This document shows, one piece after another, positions 1 through 6,234 of a stretch of 10,005 nt of DNA. The translations under genes were made by a program, and so were the position numbers. Location: assembly GCA_017998755.1 (NCBI GenBank), contig JAGOCL010000063.1, positions 1 to 10,005 of the forward strand, read 5' to 3'. Position 1 is the stretch's first letter, and every line of letters starts with the position of its first letter. A model generated the notes under the pieces. It ran no database searches. It worked only from the letters and a program-made list of their open reading frames with translations, and was not told where the DNA came from. This stretch comes from Spirochaetota bacterium. Lineage in GTDB: Bacteria; Spirochaetota; GWE2-31-10; MWDO01.

Positions 1-84
1 AATTACCATAAACCCAACCATAACCAGAGAATCCTTGCCGCCAACCGGCGTTTTAGTCGCGAGCATAAATAAAATATCATTCAT
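1..84 (-). CDS. yajC: YajC-like Sec accessory protein, N-terminal fragment
   Basis: Partial gene that runs off the left edge; only 28 codons are visible. They read MNDILFMLATKTPVGG, then KDSLVMVGFMVI. A short polar/glycine N-terminus leading straight into a hydrophobic helix is the usual start of YajC, the small single-pass inner-membrane protein associated with SecDF at the Sec translocon. The diagnostic RPQ-type motif that follows the helix lies outside the window, so the name is an inference. Two in-frame ATGs exist, at 90 and 84. I chose 84 because the strong AAGGAG ribosome site (complement of 93-98) sits 8 nt from it but only 2 nt from the ATG at 90. The gene is divergent from the MBL-hydrolase/dnaE pair. 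It could be another small membrane protein. Confidence 0.45.
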   Translation of the reverse strand, partial: MNDILFMLATKTPVGGKDSLVMVGFMVI

Positions 85-144
85 TAACATAACTCCTTCG
101 CTAAATATTTTTTACTATTCTATTCTTTTTATTTATTAAAATCT

Positions 145-174
145 ATGATATAATAAAATCTCTACAGTTTTCAA
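145..174 (-). promoter_or_regulatory. Candidate promoter for the yajC-like gene
   Basis: On the minus strand a TTGAAA box (complement of 169-174) is followed after 18 nt by TATCAT (complement of 145-150), one mismatch from the -10 consensus. It would give a leader of roughly 55 nt before the start at 84. The surrounding DNA is so AT-rich that chance matches are likely. Confidence 0.35.
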
Positions 175-275
175 TCTCAAAAATTGTTTAAAATAAGAGT
201 TGAAAAATTTAGATAAAAAAATTATCATTTATCTTATTTAAAGTCAAGATTTATTAAATTAATTTAGATAAATAC

Positions 276-300
276 TTAACCAAACGATCGAATTGGTTTA
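276..300. repeat. Inverted repeat, 8-nt arms around a 9-nt spacer
   Basis: TTAACCAA (276-283) and TTGGTTTA (293-300) are inverted with one mismatch. The spacer contains the palindrome CGATCG (285-290). No U-tract follows directly, so it is a poor intrinsic terminator. Its place between two divergent genes would suit an operator, but no regulator is identifiable here. Confidence 0.35.
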
Positions 301-365
301 TAATTAAAAATATTTATAAATAAAATACTCATAAAATTTCAAAAAAAAATATTTAAAGAAAATCC

Positions 366-393
366 TTGAAATATTTAATATAATCGGTAAATA
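366..393 (+). promoter_or_regulatory. Weak candidate promoter for the MBL-hydrolase/dnaE pair
   Basis: TTGAAA (366-371), then 16 nt, then TAAATA (388-393). The transcript would start near 400 and carry the GGGAGGGG ribosome site around 420-427. A better -10-like hexamer, TATAAT at 379-384, has no -35 match at the right distance. Several overlapping options exist, so the exact boxes are uncertain. Confidence 0.25.
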
Positions 394-431
394 TATATTT
401 TAGATAAGAATACTTCTCTGGGAGGGGAACT

Positions 432-1325
432 TTGTTCAAAGTAAAATTTTGGGGCGTACGGGGGTCTCTGCCTTGTCCGGGACCTACCACCGCAAAATAC
501 GGCGGCAATACCGCTTGTATTCAAATTAAATTGGATCAAGATTATCAGATAATTATCGACAGCGGAACGGGTATCAGAGAGTTATCGGCCTCGCTTCTAT
601 CTGATCCGGAAGTAAAAAAACCTTTAAAAATATTTTTATTTTTAACTCACACTCATTGGGATCACATTATGGGATTCCCTTTCTTCACGCCGATATACAT
701 ACCGAATGCAGAAATAACTATTCACGGTCCGGTATCTTTTGAAGACGAGCCGCTCGATAAAGTAATCGGGGGGCAATTGACTTACAGATATTTCCCGATA
801 CGTATAGAAGAACTCAAATCCAAAATAAACTACGTCAGATTAAAAGAAGGGAGTTTGGATTTGCCAAACGGCGTAAAAGTGAGCTACAAATTCTTAAATC
901 ACCCTATTATGTGTCTTGGGTATAAAATCGAATACGAGAATAAGATTTTAGCCACATGTTACGATCACGAGCCCTTTGCAAATTTATTTGAAGGGGATCC
1001 GGAAAATGAAGAAGAAGGAAAAAGCGCCGCTCTTGAACAGAATTTTAGAGTTTCGCAATTTTATAAAAACGCAGACCTTTTGATACACGATTCTCAGTAT
1101 ACCTCTACCGAATATAAAAAATTTGTCGGTTGGGGACATTCTACTTATAAATACGCCATAACTCAAGCTCTAAAGGGTAAAGTAAAAAATTTGGCTCTAT
1201 TTCATCACGATCCAAACAGAACCGACAAACAACTTGATAATATCAAAGAGACCTTTAATACTAAATTTTTAAAATACGGCTTGAACGTATTCCCCGCTTA
1301 TGAAAAACAAGAGATTGAGCTATGA
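432..1325 (+). CDS. MBL-fold metallo-hydrolase (PhnP/RNase Z-like group)
   Basis: A 297-residue protein of the metallo-beta-lactamase fold, probably a cytoplasmic di-metal hydrolase; the substrate is unknown. It opens with FWGVRGSLPCPGPTTAKYGG (residues 6-25), the characteristic N-terminus of a bacterial MBL subgroup related to PhnP and RNase Z phosphodiesterases. The metal motif HxHxDH is THTHWDH at 72-78 (H73, H75, D77, H78). Further likely ligands or active-site residues are H157 in NHP, D178/H179, D220 in IHDSQY, H236 in GWGHST and H258-H259-D260. Nothing essential appears missing and there is no signal peptide. The start is TTG at 432 because GGAGG (421-425) lies 6 nt upstream and no ATG is near. 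The stop overlaps the dnaE start in an ATGA, so the two are probably translationally coupled. A nuclease or cyclic-nucleotide phosphodiesterase role is possible but not shown. Confidence 0.85.
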   Translation: MFKVKFWGVRGSLPCPGPTTAKYGGNTACIQIKLDQDYQIIIDSGTGIRELSASLLSDPEVKKPLKIFLFLTHTHWDHIMGFPFFTPIYIPNAEITIHGPVSFEDEPLDKVIGGQLTYRYFPIRIEELKSKINYVRLKEGSLDLPNGVKVSYKFLNHPIMCLGYKIEYENKILATCYDHEPFANLFEGDPENEEEGKSAALEQNFRVSQFYKNADLLIHDSQYTSTEYKKFVGWGHSTYKYAITQALKGKVKNLALFHHDPNRTDKQLDNIKETFNTKFLKYGLNVFPAYEKQEIEL

Positions 1326-4300
1326 GCAAATTTGACTTTGTGCATCTACATAATCACACCGAATATTCTTTATTAGACGGAATGATTTCGCTGGATACAA
1401 AGGAAAAAAAGGAACACAACCTTTTCACAGCTTTAAAAAAAAATAATATGGACGCCGTAGCAATAACCGACCACGGCAATATGTTTGGGGCCGTCGAATT
1501 TTATAAAAGATGCAAAGAAAAGGATAATAAAATCAAGCCGATAATCGGCTCCGAATTTTATATCGCTCCGGGCTCGAGATTTGACAAAAACCCTCAGAAA
1601 GGGAATTCTCATATAGTATTGTTGGCAAAATCAAACGAGGGCTATAAAAATCTTATTCAGTTATCCTCCATTTCTTATACCGAAGGATTCTATTACAACC
1701 CCAGAATTGATAGAGAGCTTCTTGAGAAATATTCGGAAGGTTTAGTATGTTTATCGGCGTGTATAGCAGGAGAGATACCAAGATTAATTTTAGAGGGTAA
1801 AATAGACGAGGCGGAGAAAAAGGCCTTATATTATAGGGATCTTTTTGGAAAAGACTCGTTTTTTCTGGAAATGCAAATTCACGGTATAAAAGAAGAAAAA
1901 ATCGTCGCCAAAGCTTTATATCAAATGTCGATAAAACTTCAGATACCCTTAGTCGCCACTAACGATTGCCATTATCTAGAAAGAGAAGACGCCGAAGCCC
2001 ACGATATTTTATTGTGCATTGGGACAAAAAATAAATTTTCTGATCAGAAAAGACTGAAATTTCATGGAACGGATTTTTATTTCAAGTCGGAAGAGGAGAT
2101 GTATAGACTCTTCAAAGATATACCAAAAGCTTTATCCAACACTCGAGTTATAGCGGATATGTGTTCCGTCGATATAAAATTGGGCAATCCAATACTGCCT
2201 GATTTTGAAGTGCCGCGGGGCTATTCAAAAGAGAGCTATCTGAAAGAATTATCTGAAAACGGACTTAAGAAAAGGTACTATAATCCGGATCAAAATCTAG
2301 TCGATCGTCTTAATATGGAAATAGACGTTATTAATCGAATGGGCTTTGCCGGATATTTTCTTATAGTTTGGGATTTTATTAACTACGCCAAAACTAACAA
2401 TATTTGGGTCGGGCCGGGAAGAGGGTCGGGAGCGGGAAGCATAGTCGCTTATAGTCTTGGAATTACAAATATCGATCCGATCAAATACGACTTGATTTTT
2501 GAGAGATTCTTAAACGAAAAAAGAGTTAGTATGCCGGACTTTGATATCGATTTCTGTCAAGAAAGAAGACAAGAGGTTATTGATTACGTTGTCCAAAAAT
2601 ATACCAAAGAAAAAGTATCGCAAATCGTTACTTTCTCAAAAATGAAAGCCAAAGCCGTTATAAAAGACGTAGGCAGAGTATTAGACGTTCCTTTAAGCAG
2701 AGTAAATCAGATAACAAAATACATTACCGAAGGCAAAGATTTAAAAAAAGAGATAATGGAAACTCCGGAATTGAAAGAAATTTTCTTTAACGGAACTGAA
2801 AATGAAAAAAAACTCCTAAACTCTTCAATCAAACTTGAAAAATTGTCCAGACATACTTCGGTGCACGCCGCCGGCGTCGTTATTGGTAAAAGCGCAATAA
2901 CAGATTTTGTCCCCCTCCAAATAGTAAAAGATAAAATAAATAAAGGCGGCGATATTATTACCACTCAATATCCCGGCCCCCAGCTGGAAGAGTGCGGTTT
3001 AGTCAAAATGGACTTTTTGGGTTTAATTACGCTGACTCTTATGAGAAACTGCATACAACTTCTTGAAGATAAAGGAATAATTTTAGATATTAATAATATC
3101 CCTTTAGACGATCAGAAAGTTTTCGAGCTGTTTACTAAAGGAGACGTCGAAGCTGTATTCCAATTTGAAAGCCCCGGTATGAAAAAATATCTGATGAAAC
3201 TCCGACCAAACTGCCTTGAAGACCTTATAGCTATGAACGCGCTTTACAGACCAGGCCCGATGGATCAAATTGAAACTTATATTAAGAGAAAGCATCTTGA
3301 AGAAAAAGTGGAATACGATCACCCTCTAGTCGAACCGGTTTTAAAGGAAACTTACGGTATAATGATCTATCAAGAGCAGGTAATGAAGATCTCTCAGGTT
3401 GTAGCCGGCTACGATCTTGGAAGCGCCGATCTTTTAAGAAGAGCGATGGGTAAAAAAAAGATCGACGAGATGTTGAAAAATAAAAGAATTTTTGTATACG
3501 GCAACGAAGAAGAGCGAAATAAAGTAATTGAAGAAAACAAACAATTATCTCTTGAGAATAAAAAACCAAAAGAAATTCCGCCCGTTATCCCCGGGGCGAT
3601 AAAAAATGGTCTGGATGAAAAGACGGCGACGATAATATTTGAAAAAATGGAAAAATTTGCCGAATACGGCTTCAATAAAAGCCACGCCGCGGCTTACGCC
3701 TATGTAGCGTATCAAACGGCCTATTTAAAATCTTACTATCCAATCGAATTTATGGCGTCGGTGCTAAATTCCGAAGTCGGCAAACCGGATAAGCTCAAAT
3801 ATTACATACAAAGTTTAAAAGAGCTAAATATTGAACTTCTACCGCCCGACGTTAATCATTCTCAAAAAGCTTTTTCGGTAGAAGACGGTAAAATCCGATA
3901 CGCCCTTTACGGTATAAAAGGGGTCGGAGACTCCGCGGCAGATAATATCGTCCATTCAAGACGCGAGAAAGCGAAATATACTGATTATAACGACTTTTTA
4001 CGTTCATTAGATCTAAGAATTGTAAATAAAGGGGTATTAGAAGCGCTGATATTATCGGGAGCGCTCGACTCGCTTAAAAAATCCAGAAAATTTATGATGG
4101 AGACTCTCAACGATTCAATTAAAGAAGCGATAAATTTCCAAACCGATAAAAGGATTGGACAAATTGGTCTTTTTGAGGAGGCGTCGGAAGATAATAACGC
4201 CGAATATCCCAACGAGGAAGCCGAATGGGATATGACGGAAAAACTGAAGAAAGAACGGGAGATTTTGGGATTTTATCTTTCCGGCAATCCGCTCGACCCT

Positions 4301-4894
4301 TACATTCGGATAATAAAAAGAACGGGGTCTCATAATATAAAATCTCTACGAAAGATTAACTTAGTAGTTGAGGAGGGTAAATACTCTTCTCAAATAAAAA
4401 TATCGATAGTCGGTATAGTTACCGAGATAAGCGTTTTTAACGGCGAAAACAACAAAAAATGGGCAAAAATAAAAATCGAAGATTTATACGGAGACATAGA
4501 AGCTTTCGTATACGGGGATAAAGTCGATAATATTATTAATAATATCGAATTATATAAAATTGTCGTTCTAAAGGGGGTATATAGAATGTTACAAAACGGA
4601 AACAAATCGTTAATAGCGGACTCCATGGAGGGTATAGAAAAAACAATCGAGCAGGATATTTCTGAATTTCATATTTACTTAAAAGATAAAAAATTGATTG
4701 AAGACGAATTAATCTCTTTTAAAAATACCTTGCTAAATCTACACGGCAGTTTATCTCTCTATTTTCACATAAAAAGTAAAGAAAATAAAGAATACATTGT
4801 TTATTCAAGCGATATAAAAGCCCCGAACGATAAAGAATTCTATAGCAAATTTCAGCAAAAATACAATTTTATTGAAAAAATCAGAGTTCTTTAG
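1322..4894 (+). CDS. dnaE: DNA polymerase III alpha subunit (DnaE1 type)
   Basis: Replicative C-family DNA polymerase, 1190 residues, close to the E. coli length. The PHP domain spans about 5-280 and keeps all nine expected metal ligands: H8, H10, D50, H51, E78, H97, C146, D215 and H217. The palm has the GPGRGSGAGS motif (364-373) and catalytic D406/D408 in PDFDID plus D564 in VKMDFLGL. Fingers follow with RPGPMDQ (643-649) and YGFNKSHAAAYA (782-793). A helix-hairpin-helix lies near 860-877 (GIKGVGD). QIGLF (947-951) fits the internal beta-clamp-binding pentapeptide, and an OB fold covers about 1023-1105. An extra stretch of about 30 residues, 728-757, interrupts the fingers relative to E. 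coli DnaE. The start ATG overlaps the upstream MBL-gene stop by 4 nt and has no strong ribosome site, suggesting coupling. The 3' end overlaps a convergent gene by 14 nt. Confidence 0.97.
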   Translation: MSKFDFVHLHNHTEYSLLDGMISLDTKEKKEHNLFTALKKNNMDAVAITDHGNMFGAVEFYKRCKEKDNKIKPIIGSEFYIAPGSRFDKNPQKGNSHIVLLAKSNEGYKNLIQLSSISYTEGFYYNPRIDRELLEKYSEGLVCLSACIAGEIPRLILEGKIDEAEKKALYYRDLFGKDSFFLEMQIHGIKEEKIVAKALYQMSIKLQIPLVATNDCHYLEREDAEAHDILLCIGTKNKFSDQKRLKFHGTDFYFKSEEEMYRLFKDIPKALSNTRVIADMCSVDIKLGNPILPDFEVPRGYSKESYLKELSENGLKKRYYNPDQNLVDRLNMEIDVINRMGFAGYFLIVWDFINYAKTNNIWVGPGRGSGAGSIVAYSLGITNIDPIKYDLIFERFLNEKRVSMPDFDIDFCQERRQEVIDYVVQKYTKEKVSQIVTFSKMKAKAVIKDVGRVLDVPLSRVNQITKYITEGKDLKKEIMETPELKEIFFNGTENEKKLLNSSIKLEKLSRHTSVHAAGVVIGKSAITDFVPLQIVKDKINKGGDIITTQYPGPQLEECGLVKMDFLGLITLTLMRNCIQLLEDKGIILDINNIPLDDQKVFELFTKGDVEAVFQFESPGMKKYLMKLRPNCLEDLIAMNALYRPGPMDQIETYIKRKHLEEKVEYDHPLVEPVLKETYGIMIYQEQVMKISQVVAGYDLGSADLLRRAMGKKKIDEMLKNKRIFVYGNEEERNKVIEENKQLSLENKKPKEIPPVIPGAIKNGLDEKTATIIFEKMEKFAEYGFNKSHAAAYAYVAYQTAYLKSYYPIEFMASVLNSEVGKPDKLKYYIQSLKELNIELLPPDVNHSQKAFSVEDGKIRYALYGIKGVGDSAADNIVHSRREKAKYTDYNDFLRSLDLRIVNKGVLEALILSGALDSLKKSRKFMMETLNDSIKEAINFQTDKRIGQIGLFEEASEDNNAEYPNEEAEWDMTEKLKKEREILGFYLSGNPLDPYIRIIKRTGSHNIKSLRKINLVVEEGKYSSQIKISIVGIVTEISVFNGENNKKWAKIKIEDLYGDIEAFVYGDKVDNIINNIELYKIVVLKGVYRMLQNGNKSLIADSMEGIEKTIEQDISEFHIYLKDKKLIEDELISFKNTLLNLHGSLSLYFHIKSKENKEYIVYSSDIKAPNDKEFYSKFQQKYNFIEKIRVL

Positions 4895-5522
4895 ATATCT
4901 GTTCTTTTTTAAGCCGAACAAGGTAACGAAAAGATAGTATCAAGTATCGTAAATATAATAAAAACAAAACAATAACAGTAAAAAAAGCCGGTATAGAGAA
5001 AAGTAGAATCTTAGAAGTTATTTCTATATTGTTAAATTTTATAAAACCGCAAATTCTAAAAGTATTAAACAGATAATATGGAATAGTAATACCAAATAGA
5101 ATGATAACAGACAAATACTTCCATTTCCTTGACAATTCGACGTTTTTAAAATATTTTAATCCGTTCTCTAAAATTTTTGATATAAAAATCAGACTTAAAG
5201 ACATTAAAAACGGTAAGAAACTCTGAATTTCCTGAAATATCTTATATTTGAATAAAAAGAATTCCAGTAAATTCAATATAAATATGACGTAAATTAATAT
5301 TTCCGCAACAAACAGATAAATAAAAGGATATATTCGTCTTGATATGATGAGTCCGATCATAATGAGGATTGTTCCTATTATTTCAAATCCAAAAATATTT
5401 AAGATATTAAATTCGTCCAATAAAAAATAAGTAACATACCTGGGTTTTACAACCCAAAAAATTATTCCTATTAAAATAAGTTTAAACGAATTAATTAATT
5501 CTTTTGTCTGATTTTTATCCAT
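4881..5522 (-). CDS. Multi-pass integral membrane protein, unknown function
   Basis: A 213-residue protein I do not recognise. It is very hydrophobic, rich in Ile, Leu and Phe, with apparent membrane helices around 14-34, 44-60, 66-92, 100-116, 136-156 and 170-196. This suggests five or six passes. The N-terminus is short and polar, and the C-terminal tail is basic (RLVRLKKEQISKEL). No catalytic motif, CxxC pair or transporter signature is visible. The ATG start is supported by GGAG (complement of 5530-5533) spaced 7 nt away. It converges on dnaE with a 14-nt overlap of coding ends and is divergent from mcsA. It is more AT-rich than dnaE or clpC, which is usual for membrane proteins of this kind. 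Its position beside a proteostasis operon gives no firm functional clue. Confidence 0.75.
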   Translation of the reverse strand: MDKNQTKELINSFKLILIGIIFWVVKPRYVTYFLLDEFNILNIFGFEIIGTILIMIGLIISRRIYPFIYLFVAEILIYVIFILNLLEFFLFKYKIFQEIQSFLPFLMSLSLIFISKILENGLKYFKNVELSRKWKYLSVIILFGITIPYYLFNTFRICGFIKFNNIEITSKILLFSIPAFFTVIVLFLLYLRYLILSFRYLVRLKKEQISKEL

Positions 5523-5583
5523 TTTGTTTCTCCATAAAACTATCTTAACTTATATCATTTTTTTTAATTAATTGATTAATATT

Positions 5584-5612
5584 TTGTAAATATTACTGAA
5601 TTTTATTATAGT
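5584..5612 (+). promoter_or_regulatory. Candidate promoter for the mcsA-mcsB-clpC operon
   Basis: TTGTAA (5584-5589), 17 nt, then TATAGT (5607-5612), five of six matches to the -10 consensus. Transcription would start near 5619, giving a leader of about 67 nt to the GTG at 5686. On the opposite strand a perfect TATAAT (complement of 5605-5610) overlaps this -10 and may serve the divergent membrane-protein gene. I find no CIRCE element (HrcA) and no tandem GGTCAAA boxes (CtsR) nearby, so heat-shock control of the usual kinds is not evident. Confidence 0.4.
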
Positions 5613-5673
5613 TTTATTGCCTTATAAAGTTTTTTTTTGTATTATTAATATGAAATTTACTTTAAATATTTTC

Positions 5674-5679
5674 AAGGAA
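5674..5679 (+). promoter_or_regulatory. Ribosome binding site that fixes the mcsA start
   Basis: AAGGAA lies exactly 6 nt before GTG 5686. The other in-frame candidates, TTG 5617 and ATG 5650, have no purine-rich site upstream. This supports GTG as the initiator. Confidence 0.6.
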
Positions 5680-5685
5680 TATATA

Positions 5686-6234
5686 GTGGTATGCGATTTG
5701 TGTAAAAAAGAGGAAGCGATATTTCATTTTCAGGAAAATTCAAGCTCCGGTAAAAGAAAAATAAATTTGTGTATGAATTGCGCTATAAAAAAAGGATTTA
5801 ATTTTTCAATGTTTCAATTTCAAGACATCTTAATAGATTTTTTATTAAATATTTTCTCGCCCGATCAAAACTCCGGTTATTCATTGGGCAACATAGCTTT
5901 TGAAGCCGATATTTGCCCATCGTGCGGTAAAAGCTTCCACAGTATTGTTGAAACCGGAGAAGTCGGATGCGCTATTTGTTACAATGTCTATAACGGTTAC
6001 GTCAGTAATTTTATCTACGCAAGAAATAACTCTCTTAATTATTTGGGTAAATATCCGGTAAGATATAGAGAAATTTCTATTCATAGAGAGAAATTATTAG
6101 AGTTGAAAAACGAGCTAAACGAATCGATTCTAACTCAAGATTTTATGAAAGCGGCTAAAGTCAGAGATAAAATTAAAGAGATAAAACAGGAATTTAAGTC
6201 GACCAGAAAGCAAAAAGGGAAGCTTAATGAATAA
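5686..6234 (+). CDS. mcsA: McsA-like zinc protein with UVR domain, ClpC/McsB co-factor
   Basis: A 182-residue cytoplasmic protein. In Firmicutes McsA activates the arginine kinase McsB and works with ClpC. From GTG 5686 it begins MVCDLCKKEEAIFHF, the typical McsA opening in which the first CxxC immediately follows the initiator. Four CxxC pairs are present: C3/C6, C29/C32, C77/C80 and C95/C98. The segment ICPSCGKSF ... GEVGCAICY matches the second zinc module. The C-terminal 135-172 region, with ELKNELNESILTQDFMKAAK then VRDKIKEI, is a UVR-type helical hairpin like those in UvrB/UvrC and the ClpC middle domain. A longer reading frame opens at TTG 5617, but it lacks a ribosome site and would start before the predicted transcript. 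The stop overlaps mcsB by 8 nt. No ctsR precedes it, unlike the Bacillus operon. Confidence 0.88.
   Translation: MVCDLCKKEEAIFHFQENSSSGKRKINLCMNCAIKKGFNFSMFQFQDILIDFLLNIFSPDQNSGYSLGNIAFEADICPSCGKSFHSIVETGEVGCAICYNVYNGYVSNFIYARNNSLNYLGKYPVRYREISIHREKLLELKNELNESILTQDFMKAAKVRDKIKEIKQEFKSTRKQKGKLNE

Larger units (their letters stand above)
91..431. other. AT-rich divergent intergenic region
   Basis: About 340 bp between the divergent yajC-like and MBL-hydrolase genes. I see no convincing ORF, tRNA or structured RNA. It holds candidate promoters for both sides, one inverted repeat (276-300), three same-orientation copies of TTTAGATAA (208-216, 263-271, 399-407), and short A-tracts such as 341-349. 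It is markedly more AT-rich than the flanking coding DNA, as expected for a promoter region in a low-GC genome. Confidence 0.6.

Noticed and set aside
211..350. Phased A-tracts forming bent DNA or an origin
   Set aside because: A-runs at about 215-221 and 341-349 are not helically phased, and there are no DnaA-box clusters.
91..431. tRNA, small RNA, CRISPR or riboswitch in the long intergenic region
   Set aside because: No cloverleaf, no regularly spaced repeats and no GC-rich structured aptamer; the DNA is mostly A/T runs.
3282..3675. Antisense open frames within dnaE
   Set aside because: They are shadows of a strongly conserved coding frame, have no ribosome sites, and encode low-complexity, unrecognisable proteins.
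4893..4900. AGATATCT palindrome at the dnaE stop, followed by a T-run at 4905-4910, as a terminator
   Set aside because: The stem would be four AT-rich base pairs with no loop, far too weak for an intrinsic terminator.
5617..5685. N-terminal extension of McsA from TTG 5617
   Set aside because: No ribosome site, precedes the predicted transcription start, and is absent from the normal McsA architecture.
5523..5685. CIRCE or CtsR operator upstream of mcsA
   Set aside because: Neither the TTAGCACTC/GAGTGCTAA dyad nor tandem GGTCAAA heptads can be found.
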